DNA of 64,000 bases, from positions 1,621,039,211-1,621,103,210 of the forward strand of contig OY856409.1 of NCBI GenBank assembly GCA_963693085.1, given 5' to 3'. Below, piece after piece: positions 1 to 10,290 of the stretch. The position numbers were made by a program, and so were the translations under genes. The notes below the pieces were generated by a model. It did not search any database and was not told the origin of the DNA. It saw only the letters and a list, made by a program, of their open reading frames with translations. Within the stretch, counting starts at the first letter, position 1; the number at the start of each line of letters is the position of its first letter. The DNA comes from Alisma plantago-aquatica. Lineage: Eukaryota; Streptophyta; Magnoliopsida; Alismatales; Alismataceae.

Positions 1-549
1 GTTTTGGTGTAATGTGCAATTTACCCAAAACCTAGGGTTCAATATGCAAATTACCACTTCAATAAAGTCCCTAATGTTTCTTGGAATCATGTAAAGCAAA
101 GAAAATGAGAGGGGTGCCTCATTTGAATTAAGTTGGAGGAGAGAGAATCTTGATATTAAAATAATCAAGATTTAATCCTAATTGAAACTGTAATTCAATT
201 TAGGGCAAAAATGAATGCATTAATTAAAGGGCCTTCAACCAAAAATATAATGGTTGTATTTTTTCAAGTTTGGACACCTTTGTGCCTTTGCTAGGCCACG
301 AAATATCTCAAGGCAAGTGGATAACCCACTCACCTTATTATAAGGAATAGAAATATCCACTCACATATGGATATTAATATAAAATGATTTAAGGTGCTTA
401 ATTTCTTTTTCCTTAATTCATGGATAATGGAAGGGATCTCTGTGGGGATATATATGCCCTTGCATGCAAGAAACCAAGGGGGAAGTGGTGGCAACAATTT
501 TGGAATTAATAGACTTTTATAAGAAGATTTTCTCTCTCATCAATTTTCT

Positions 550-557
550 TATAAAAG
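550..557 (+). promoter_or_regulatory. TATA box candidate in E1 5' LTR
   Basis: TATAAAAG, with the identical octamer and context at 8616-8623 in the 3' LTR. It lies about 890 bases from the LTR start, close to the offset of the TATA candidates in E2 and the solo LTR. A pyrimidine-rich stretch follows about 40 bases downstream. No transcription start can be read from sequence alone. Confidence 0.45.
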
Positions 558-1073
558 TACCCTTTCTAAGACAAAACAAAGGCTTTTTCGGATTTCTTTC
601 TTTCCCCTTGCTTGGAAAACGACCAAGGAGCTGTGGAGGACCAGGAGGACGACCCCCAACCTGTTGGTAATCCTTTGACCTTCGTTCTCCTTGATTCCAT
701 GGTGGAAATCAAAAATAAATAATTGATTTCTTCTTATTTCGATCTCCTCTTCAACCCTAGCCAAACTTTTCAAACAAAAGTTTGAGGATGAGCCTAGGGG
801 AGTTGCAAGAGCTTCATCCACCATTGTTTCTATGAGATTGGATCTTTGGAGCTCAATTGGAGGAATGTTTTATAACTTGAACCCTTAATTTTATTATTGC
901 AATCAATTCCTTATCAATTGGTGATCATTTCTGCATTTCTGAAATTAAGTTTGGTTGATTGATGCAATCTCCATGGAAATCACAGTAGATTTCGTGATTT
1001 TTGAGCTTGATGATGATGACATCATCATAAGCACACACCTCCCCAAATATATATGGCAAACAGTTTCAATGTT

Positions 1074-1990
1074 GGGACCAAACGGTTTCACCAAACCGTT
1101 TGGTGGTTTGGGTCCCAAACCATTTGGGTCCCAAACCGTTTGGGTCCCAAACCGTTTGGGATGGTTGACCATTTGAGATGGTTGACCGTTTGAAGATATA
1201 TGATGTGGTGCTTGGATTTTGATCCAATGGTTTCAATTAGTTTGATCTTGAAGGTTTCAATTGTGAATGATTACTTAATTGCAAACCCTAATCGACTAAG
1301 TGCTGAATTTCCAATTGATTGAAATGATGGTTTGGGTTGATTGACCCAAACGGTTTCAAAACCATTTGGGAATCACCCAAACGGTCTAAAGACCAATTGA
1401 GGGTCACGCAAGACCGTTTGGAGGTCTAGGGTTGAGCATGGTTGGGTATTTGATGATCCAAAGATACCAAATTGAATTGCAACTAAGTGCTGATTTGATA
1501 ATCAATCCGATGGTCCAAAACCCTAATTGGATGTCATGGTTTTTGATGATGGAATGGGAAAACGGTCTCAAGACCATTTGGAGATCAACCAAATGGTCTC
1601 AAGACCGTTTGGTGGTCATCCAATACCGTTTGAGGTCAGGTCATATCATGTGATGATGATAGTTCATTGATTTCAATCGATTTGATTCCACAATGTCAAC
1701 CATTGATGGATCATCGATTTCAAACCCTAAGTGATGGTTTATTGAATATCAAACCTAGTTCAATTGGGTTCAAAACCCTAAATTGAAGGTCTAATTGAAT
1801 GGTGATTTAGTGGTCCAATTGATGAATACTTTAAGTGGTTCAATTTATAATTGGTCCATGGATTGAAACATTGAGTCGATTGAGTGTTGAAGTGGTTTTT
1901 TTTGGTCCATGAGGCTTTGAGAAGGTTTGGACCAAACGGTATCAAGACCGTTTGGGACCAAACGATCTCAAACTGTTTGGAGACCCAAAG
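1074..1990 (+). repeat. CCAAACGGT/ACCGTTTGG palindromic motif array in E1 LTR
   Basis: Short motifs of the form CCAAACGGT and its reverse complement recur in both orientations and can pair into hairpins. They cluster at about 1074-1170, 1350-1430, 1560-1640 and 1925-1985. At 1111-1158 a 16-base unit (GGTCCCAAACCGTTTG) occurs three times in tandem. The 3' LTR keeps only about one copy of this unit near 9020, so the tract has changed since insertion. Confidence 0.8.
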
Positions 1991-2559
1991 TGCAAATGGT
2001 TTCAATACCTACTTTGTCCAATTGGTTTCAAGTATAACTTGTTCAATTAGTTTTCAACCAATTGATGTATGAGCACCAAGATCATTGAGGGTCTAAGTAA
2101 TTAACTTTGTGAAGATCAACATGGTTAACCCATTTGAATATCTCATGTAATTGAAGGTCCAATATGGTGAACCTATTTAGATACTTAATGCAATTGAAGA
2201 TTTCAATGGTTAACCCAATTGATCACTTTGTGGAATTGAAAGTTTAATTGGTCAATTCTTTTGCACTCATTATATAATTGATGGTTTAATTGATTAGATC
2301 ATTTGGACATCTAATATGATCAAAGGTCGATCATCTATGTGATTAATAAAGATGTAGACCCATGATGATTGTGAAGGTTAACCCTAGCTATGTGTACTCA
2401 AGTGAAGAGTTAACCTAGATTAATCTTGGAGTAGTTAACATCCTAAAGAGGATGAGAGAGAGAATGAGAGAAATGAATGCTTATATAATTAAGCCCTAAT
2501 TCTCTCATTATGAGTAAAATATGTGATAATGGTTGATCCATAATAATGAGATCATAAAA

Positions 2560-2990
2560 CCCTAATCAATGAGCATTAACCCTAATTAGAGCAATGCTAT
2601 GTGTGAAATCCTAATTAGAGCAATGCTATGTGTGGGACTCTAATTAGAACAAAGCTATGTGTGAAAGACTAATCTAGGGAAAAGCTGAGTGTTATCATAA
2701 ATCCAGGGTGATGATGTAATCCTAACTTAGTGTAACAATGAAGGAAACTCTAATTTAATGGGAAATGTACATCCTAACCCTAATTTGGGTATGAGGTAAG
2801 AGAAACCTTACTTGAATGTGAATAGAAAACCTTAATCCCTAAAATGGGGTAAGGTGCATGAAACCCTAATACAGGGTAGTGCCACTAATCCTATGTGAAG
2901 ACCTAGTACTGGGTGATGTGTTGTGAAATCTTAATTTCACATAATACTAGGTGAATCCTTGATATAGAAGGATGATTATATGTAACTCTA
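2560..2990 (+). repeat. 29-base periodic GCTATGTG tract in E1 LTR
   Basis: GCTATGTG recurs at 2596, 2625 and 2654, a 29-base spacing, with decayed versions further on. Units mix CCTAAT with GCTATGTGTG. The same core appears at 3767-3990 and in the minisatellite of the internal region. Confidence 0.6.
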
Positions 2991-3766
2991 TTGAAGAGTA
3001 TTACTATGTGAAATCCATAAATGTATGTAATATTCTATGTGAATCCTCAAATTATAAATATGGAGAATACTATTCTTAATTAAGCTAAAGGGGTTGGATG
3101 ATGGCAGCCGTGGTGGTGTAAAACGGTCATGGTGATCTTCTGTAGCACGACTGTGCAAGGTAGCACGGCGGTGGTGGCTTCCCCTTGCACAGCCGTTCTT
3201 GGCTGCACGACCATGGTGCTCTATGCTTGACTTGGAGTTGATTTGCAAGTGATGGCCATTTTTTTAGTTCCTAACTTAAGGATGAGTCCACAGTATTGGC
3301 AACGATTATATAATCTAAGTGAGTGACTAATGATCAATACCTTACATGATAAATGTGATGAACTAGTGCATAAAGTATTAGGATGGGGAATACCCTAATA
3401 CAAGCTAAGTTTATAAACTCAAGTAAGATAAAGGCGTTGAGGGAAGTGATACATCAAGATATGATAGATATCACATCCAACTCTCCAATACTGGTATACC
3501 TTGATGTGTTATAAGTCCAGGATAATTGGATGAATGACACATGAGATGTGTCATGTCAATGGTTACATTGAGATGTAATGTACTCTATTGAATGTAAGCT
3601 AACATACCTTATGAAAAGTTTAATCCAAATCAATAGACTATGATACAATCATATTCTGATAAAGATGAGAGAGAAACTCATACTTTGTGTTGATAATACA
3701 TTCAATGATGAATGATGAGAATAAATAGGTATGATTGAATACTTATGTTATTCATATTGATTCCTT

Positions 3767-3990
3767 GCTATGTGAATCCCTAATACAGGGTAATGCTATG
3801 TGAAACCCTAACATAAGTTAATGCTATGTGAATCCCTAATACATGGTAATGCTATGTGAAACCCTAACATAAGTTAATGCTATGTGAATTGCTAATACAG
3901 GGTGATTCTATGCGAAACCCTAGTACAAAGTGATACTATGTGAAGTTCTAACACAGAGTAATCCTATGTGAAGCTCAAATACAAACTAAT
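3767..3990 (+). repeat. 28-base tandem repeat in E1 5' LTR
   Basis: The core GCTATGTGAA occurs at 3767, 3795, 3823, 3851 and 3879, a regular 28-base period, then continues in decayed form near 3907, 3935 and 3963. Alternate units read CCCTAATAC and CCCTAACAT, so a 56-base higher-order unit is visible. The corresponding LTR part is missing from the truncated 3' copy. Confidence 0.8.
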
Positions 3991-4750
3991 GGGTTATGAA
4001 TGTAATAAGATAACCCTTAGATGCATAGTACTGATATGTAATGGTATCATGATTACTAATCATGTAGATATGTTGAGATGATGAGCATAACCAGGTATGA
4101 GCTATGATGTTCTGTATACTAAAAATGTTCTATAGTCCTTATAAGCCTTCATATGCTTTGTTGCTTAGTGAGAGGTAATCTACAATTAATAAGTCATGTG
4201 CGTCACATGATGTGTTTATTATCTTAGATTGTTTATGAGCTTTGTGAACTATGTGCAACACTTTGTGTAGAAAGAATTATAATGTCCCTGGGTCAGATGA
4301 TATGAAGGTATGAAGTTACCTGATAGTGGAAATAAGTGTTCTATGGTGAGTTATGGGTTCAAATACCCAGATTCTATAATCATGATAATGAACTTGTTAA
4401 GAAGTGGAAATGTACTTGATGATATGAGGGACTAAGATCCCAACACTCTGTGAAAAGAGTATGGCTACAGGCCATGACTCCCCAATGATAATGCCAGGCA
4501 TTAGATATATGATCTAAGCCTGAAGAGAGTTAATGTTGTGGTAATGATTCTATAGTGAATAAATGTTATACATATTCTTCATATTCTTTAAAGGATAAGT
4601 GACATGTTGTTCTATCAAATTATAGCTACAATGCTTTTGATAAGAATAATGTTCTAATTTGTTAGACATGAAAATATCTGCTACCAAACAAATATAATTC
4701 CTTTGTGTATATTTATCTTCTTAAGATGGAATAATAATGTTTCCGACGGA

Positions 4751-4966
4751 GAGTTATATCTCTCGCTGGGGAAATTTACAATTGTCTCACCCCCGTGGGA
4801 ATCACATTTTTAGGTGGATGCGGACGAGGAGGTAGGAATCCTTCAGTAGGTGAAGGACAACAACAACAACAGTAGGGACAACAGTGAAGTCTCAGGTGGA
4901 GACACTGGCTGTTATGCCTTGTATAGATGTAAATAGAGTCCTATGTGTCGTCTCTGTACTCTCAGG
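4751..4966 (+). other. Conserved LTR 3' block (E1 copy)
   Basis: The block starts with AGTTATATCTCTCGCTGGG, has TTTTTAGGTGGA in the middle and ends with GTGTCGTCTCT and ACTCTCAGG. The same ordered words occur in the E2 LTR (19573-19768), in its reversed partner (56503-56700) and, more decayed, in the E3 LTR (from 50607). Conservation between families whose LTR middles are unrelated suggests a cis-acting role, such as the R/U5 region. That role is inferred. Confidence 0.6.
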
Positions 4967-5269
4967 TACTCGGAGTAGTAGTTAGTGCTTTCGAGATTTT
5001 GGCTAAGTGCCTCGAGATTTTCATACTTCCTGTGTTTAGTTTAACAAGGTAGCTGATACTTGAAATTCACAGAAAGAGAGGATACAAGTTATGTACTTTT
5101 GAAAAACAGAATGTAAATGTGTTACTTTTATTCTATGTAAGAAAGTTTTCACTTGATGGATCTTTTAATAAAAAAGTTTTAATTTTTAGTGAGTTTTGGT
5201 AATCCACTACTTAGTGAATGCTTCCACATTAGTTAATTATGTTTTTATGAGTTGTATGCCATAATTAAG

Positions 5270-5285
5270 TGGTATAAGAGCTCTA
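5270..5285 (+). other. Primer binding site of E1 (Met-tRNA type, mutated)
   Basis: TGGTATAAGAGCTCTAG differs slightly from the plant initiator-Met primer site TGGTATCAGAGCC. The equivalent site in E2 is at 20087. It lies just after the LTR end and before gag. Confidence 0.7.
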
Positions 5286-5516
5286 GGTTCGCTAAGTCTA
5301 TAGAGACATAGGACTAAGGTTGTAGCGTCTGTTCTAAGTGTCTTCCAGTTTATCTAATAGTATCTTCTGCTCACATAGGAGGAGAAGAACTTGAAGATGT
5401 CTGGACCACATGAAGAACATGTTGCAGAGGGCAACATTGCTGCACCAGGAGGAGGTGCACGAGACCATAATAGAGAGGAGCATGTACCTAAACAACCCTA
5501 GTTAAATCAAGCTGAC
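5286..5516 (+). other. E1 leader between primer site and gag
   Basis: Untranslated leader. It is collinear with the leader of E2 (20100-20283), sharing words such as GAGACATAGGA and the AGGAGAAGAA segment. No gene is seen. Confidence 0.6.
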
Positions 5517-6549
5517 ATGGGGAACCCAACCCTTCAAGCCATGTTTCGGCAGTTTATAGCTTCCATGACTCACATGACTGATAGGATGCAAATACCTACA
5601 CCTAGGACATCAGCTCACCATGAGGGCTATGGAGCCGGCAAGACTTTTGAAAGACTTCGCCAGGTTGGGGCCATAGATTATGCTGGTACATCTGATCCAA
5701 TAGATGATGATTTGTGGCTGACAAAACTAGAAAATGCTTTCAAGATTCTTGATATCCCTGAAGTTGAAAAGGTAAGACATGCTGTGTACCTCCTAAAAGG
5801 GAGTGCTAGTCATTGATGGATGATAGAAGAAGATAAGAGACTAGGTGAAGAAGTTGGATGGGAGGTATTCCGACGAGAATTCATCAGTAGATACTTCCCT
5901 AAGACATATCTAGATGAGAATATTTCTTAATTTGAGAGTATCAAACAAGGACAGATGAACATTAGTGAGTATGAAGCTAAGTTCATGGAGTTGTTGTGGT
6001 TTTGTCTACAAATGACAGTTAATGATGAGGAAAGAATTCAACATTTTGAGAAGGGGTTAAATGCTGAACTGACCACTCCTGTCTGCTTTAGAGAACAGGG
6101 AGAGGTTTTCCATCTTTGTGGAATCAGTAAGGAGGATAGAGAGGTCTGAAATCGAGAAACGATAGACTAGTGGAAAGAAAGTGTACACTCAGACTCAAAA
6201 ACAATGGTCCGAAAGTTTTAAGAAGCCGAGATTTTCTGCATCGACATCATCATCGAGATTCCATACCCAGACACAATAGATGTCAAGTAGGGATAGGGAT
6301 CGTAGTAATGCTCCAAATAAAGCCTCCAACATAGCATCAACATCGGTATCTGGACCTCACAGACCCTATTTTGCACCTAGGATCTGTTATCAATGTAGAC
6401 AACCGGGACATCTAGTAAAGGATTGTCCAGGAGGGAATCCAATGATGACTCAACCTCAAGGGCAGAGTCAGCAAGGATCACAAAGGAGGCAGTTTTCTAG
6501 TAACAATAGAGGACATGGACAGACGTCCCAGACAGGTCAAATGAGATAA
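5517..6549 (+). pseudogene. E1 gag (capsid plus zinc knuckle), broken
   Basis: Encodes a Ty3-type Gag that would assemble the particle. The first ATG-led segment (5517-5816) contains KTFERLRQVGA and YLLKG, which are typical of the Tekay capsid. A TGA at 5814 stands where E2 has Trp. A TAA near 5927 stands where related copies have Gln (CAG-type). One base appears lost near 6083, since the sequence continues in the next frame as RERFSIFVES and RIERS. TAG codons near 6167 and 6277 also fit former CAG. The final segment carries a zinc knuckle reading CYQCRQPGHLVKDCP near 6391-6435. It cannot be translated as a whole. Confidence 0.85.
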
Positions 6550-6961
6550 AGTCATTCTGATATTTCATTTTCTAATTCTATGTGTTAAAGATATAAAAGT
6601 AGTTATTTTTGAACTTCCTTTGACTAGTCCTATAAGGACACAAGGGAGATGAGAACGTATATCTTAATCAATGTTCCTTAAAATGTTTTATAATATCCCT
6701 TATTTGTGTGTTGAAAGATGAGATTTAGAAGTAATGCCTGGAGAAAATCTAGGAAATGGAAAATCCTATGTGTATAATGATATGAAAAGTGAGGAATATG
6801 ATAGCAAATAAAGTGCATACTACCTAATATCCATACTTATGTACCCTGGCTAGGTATATGATTATTGAAGATAAGGCAAGTATGAAACTCTTAGATTGTT
6901 ATCTTTTTTATTACTCTGATCAAGTAGTCATTCTGAAATAATCTAGAGAGTATAATGTAAA
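6550..6961 (+). other. E1 internal spacer, no gene seen
   Basis: AT-rich sequence between gag and the minisatellite. E2 and E3 carry protease and then reverse transcriptase after gag, but I can find no trace of either here. Confidence 0.6.
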
Positions 6962-7364
6962 TTAAAAGGAAGAGCAATGTGAACATTCCCAACTAAAAGG
7001 AAGAGCTATGTGAACATTCCCAATTAAAAGGAAAAGCTATGTGAACATTCCCAACTAAAAGGAAGAGTTATGTGAACATTCCCAACTAAAAGGAAAAGCT
7101 ATGTGAACATTCCCAACTAAAAGGAAGATCTATGTGAACATTCCCAACTAAAAGGAAAAGCTATGTGAACATTCACAACTAAAAGGAAGAGCTATGTGAA
7201 CATTCCCAACTAAAAGGAAGAGCTATGTGAACATTACCAACTAAAAGGAAGAGCTATGTGAACATTCCCAACTAAAAGGAAGAGCTATGTGAACGTTCCC
7301 AACTAAAAGGAAAAGCTATGTGAACATTCCCAACAAAAAGGAAAAGCTATGTGAACATTCCCAA
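6962..7364 (+). repeat. 31-base minisatellite, 13 copies, in E1
   Basis: The unit contains AACTAAAAGGAAGAGC followed by TATGTGAACATTCCC. The GAACATTCC core recurs every 31 bases at 6981, 7012, 7043, 7074, 7105, 7136, 7167, 7198, 7229, 7260, 7291, 7322 and 7353. Units differ by one or two bases, mostly GAAGAGC against GAAAAGC. No stable ORF crosses the array. It replaces the expected pol region, and its core resembles the 28-base repeat of the LTR. Confidence 0.95.
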
Positions 7365-7690
7365 TTACATAGAGTTTGCTAAGTGAACTTTCCTAAATGA
7401 ATAAAGGATTGCTAATTGAATTATCTCTGTTATATATATATATATGTTTTCCCTTTTGATAAATATTCTTGAGTGATGATTGAAGTATGTTCTTTTATGC
7501 TTCTTCCTTTCAATAATATGGACATCTATGTTAGGGGTTTATGTTTTGCATAAACATAAACATTGATAAGGTTGAATTAATGAAAGGAACTTTGTGTGGA
7601 TTACAGAATCCATGATATCTCCATGATATTAAGATATTATGTGGAGACTTGAGGGTATGACAACTGAATAATCTGTCTCTCCTTTTCTTG
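7365..7690 (+). other. E1 3' internal spacer
   Basis: AT-rich non-coding sequence with a short TA microsatellite at about 7431-7446. No pol remnant is recognised. Confidence 0.5.
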
Positions 7691-7729
7691 GGATTTCGGG
7701 GACGAAATCCTTGTTAGGGGTTTATAATT
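7691..7729 (+). other. Polypurine/3' internal end of E1
   Basis: GGATTTCGGGGACGAAATCC followed by TTGTTAGGGG precedes the LTR start. This is the usual end of Tekay-like elements. Related forms lie at 55918-55952 (E3) and reversed at 60543-60572 (E2 family). It primes plus-strand synthesis. Confidence 0.75.
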
Positions 7730-9320
7730 TGTAACATCCCTGACCTGGGTTATGTGTTAACCCTAGATGTTTTGCCTAATAAGGTTGACTAGATGCTTAA
7801 TATTATCTTGGGAAAAGTAATTAGGGCTCATGATAAACTTATGTTTCAATTTTGGTCCTGTTTGAACAATGTTGAAGCATTGTTTGCTTATTTTGGACTA
7901 AAGTGCAAATTACCCAAGTTGAGGGGTTAAATTGCAAAGGTTACATGATAAGATGTTCCTCTGATGTTGAGAAATCATAAGAATGAATATGATGTAGTGG
8001 TATGGATCTCACAAGTTTGGGCACCAAGATTAAGCTTGTAAAGCAATCCTTGTGCATTAAAACCTAGTTTTGGTGTAATGTGCAATTTACCCAAAACCTA
8101 GGGTTCAATATGCAAATTACCACTTCAATAAGGTCCCTAATGTTTCTTGGAATCATGTAAAGCAAATAAAATGAGTGGGGTGCCTAATTTGAATTAAGTT
8201 GGAGGAGAGAGAATCTTGATATTAAAATAATCAAGATTTAATCCTAATTGAAACCCTAATTTAATTTAGGGCAAAAATGAATGCATTAATTAAAGGGATT
8301 TCAACCAAAACTATAATGGTTGGATTTTCTCAAGTGTGGACACCTTTGTGCCTTTGCTAGGCCACGAAATATCTCAAGGCAAGTGGATAACCCACTCACC
8401 TTATTATAAGGAAAAGAAATATCCACTCACATATGGATATTAATATAAAATGATTTAAGGTGCTTAATTTCTTTTCCCTTAATTCATGGATAATGGAAGG
8501 GATCTCAGTGGGGATAGAGATGCCCTTGCATGCAAGAAACCAAGGGGGAAGTGGTGACAACAATTTTGTAATTAATAGACTTTTATAAGAAGATTTTCTC
8601 TCTCATCAATTTTCTTATAAAAGTACCCTTTCTAAGCCAAAACAAAGGCTTTTTCGGATTTCTTTCTTTCCCCTTGCTTGGAAAACGACCAAGGAGCTGT
8701 GGAGGACCAGTAGGACGACCCCCAACCTGTTGGTAAGCCATTGACCTTCGTTCTCCTTGATTCAATTGGAGGCGGGTTTTATAACTTGAACCCTTAATTG
8801 TATTATTGCAATCAATTCCTTATCAATTGGTGATCATTTCTACATTTCCAAAATTAAGTTTGGTTGATTGATGCAATCTCCATGGAAATCACAGTAGATT
8901 TCGTGAGTTTGGAGCTTGATGATGATGACATCATCATAAGCACACACCTCCCCAAATATCTAGGGCAAACAATTTCAATGTTGGGACCAAACGGTTTGCA
9001 AACCGTTTGGTGGTTTGGGTCCCAAAACGTTTGGGATGGTTGACCATTTGAGATGGTTGACCATTTGAAGATATATTCTGTGGTGCTTGGATTTTGATCC
9101 AATGGTTTCAATTGGTTTGATCTTGAAGGTTTCAATTGTGAATGATTACTTAATTGCAAACCCTAATCGACTAAGTGTTGAATTTCCAATTGATTGAAAT
9201 GATGGTTTGGGTTGATTGACCCAAATGGTTTCAAAACCATTTGGGAATCACCCAAACGGTCTCAAGACCATTTGAGGGTCACCCAATACCATTTGGAGGT
9301 CTAGGGTTGAGCATGGTTGG
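7730..9320 (+). repeat. E1 3' LTR, first part
   Basis: Starts TGTAACATCCCTGACCTGGG directly after the polypurine end. From 8068 it matches the window start. It is interrupted at 9320 by the solo LTR at 9321-12623 and resumes after it. Confidence 0.9.
8616..8623 (+). promoter_or_regulatory. TATA box candidate in E1 3' LTR
   Basis: TATAAAAG in the same context as 550-557, 886 bases from the LTR start. Preservation in both LTRs supports it modestly. Confidence 0.45.
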
Positions 9321-10282
9321 TGTTACAACCCCAATTTTTGGGTTCCTTTGGTGAGGAATGTAATTTCTCACATTAAAGATATTGGAACAAATACTGATAT
9401 AATTTGTTTTGAATAAATGGATTTTGTTTACAATAGCCTTGATGATTGTGTTGTTGGCTTTATTGGCTATTGGGCCCAATAACAAGGAAATTCAATTAAT
9501 AAATGAATAATTGAGTTTTTGAGAAAATAGAGATGTGGAAACCTCTAGAAGGTAAAAGAATGCAATCTAAATAGGGATTTCATGCCTCTTAGGTTCCTTG
9601 GGTTCCAAGGAGTCCAAAGTTGCATGAAGAGTGCAATAAGAAAAGAAAAGATCAATGAAGTATTTCTTTATTAAGAAAGAAATTGAAAATAATGATAAAA
9701 TGTGGAAAACAAGTGAAAAGAGATATAATTGAGTAATCCTTGGTGGAATTTCGTATTCCAAGGATTCCTAATGATAAAAGGAATACTAATGAGGAATATA
9801 AAAGAGAAATAAAGCGAAATCCTCAAAAAGAAATATTTTAATAAGAAATACACATGATAATGAAGAATAATGCATTTAGATGCATTTGGAAGGATAATGA
9901 GTATCCAATAAAAAGGATTTCAAAAATAATAGAGTTTCTTGGGATCCAAGGAGTCCCAATAAAGAGGAAATAAAGAGAAAATACCAAAATTGCAAAATAA
10001 AGGAATAATGGAAATACATAATTAATGAATTATGAGGTATTGTTAAAAAGAAGTATTGTTTCAACAAAAGGAAATACAATTTCGTGGTTAATGGATTAAA
10101 ATGCAAGAACAATGATGATAAGAGAAAGGATTTTCGAAATCCTAATATCAGAGGAGGAAGGAATAATAAAGGAATATGAAAGAGAGAGAGAAACTTGCTT
10201 TTTAGTGAAGGAATATAATTCTTATTAGGATTAGGCTTTATTCCTTCGTGGGCAAGCATGATGGGGCATGCCTACTCTCCTC

Positions 10283-10290
10283 TATAAAAG
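10283..10290 (+). promoter_or_regulatory. TATA box candidate in solo LTR
   Basis: TATAAAAG 962 bases from the LTR start, followed about 30 bases later by a pyrimidine-rich tract with TCTCTCTCTCC, a plausible plant transcription start setting. Downstream the sequence becomes much richer in G and C (10380-10750) than the rest of the LTR. Confidence 0.5.

Larger units (their letters stand above)
1..5261 (+). repeat. E1 5' LTR (left end outside window)
   Basis: This copy matches the 3' LTR from 8068 onward with few differences. Its right end is placed at the CA near 5260, eight bases before the primer site. With the missing 338 bases the full LTR would be about 5.6 kb, which is very long. It contains a TATA candidate, palindromic motif arrays, 28-29 base periodic tracts and a conserved block near its 3' end. 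The 3' LTR lacks about 160 bases present here around 690-860; the loss lies between short CAATTGG-containing repeats. Short ORFs within it have no recognisable product. Confidence 0.85.

Noticed and set aside
2988..3248. Reverse-strand ORF with basic residues in the E1 LTR
   Set aside because: Short, without recognisable domain, and inside non-coding LTR sequence.
6962..7364. Regular 31-base repeats that could look like a CRISPR array
   Set aside because: The repeats are directly adjacent with no unique spacers, and they lie inside a plant retrotransposon. It is a minisatellite.
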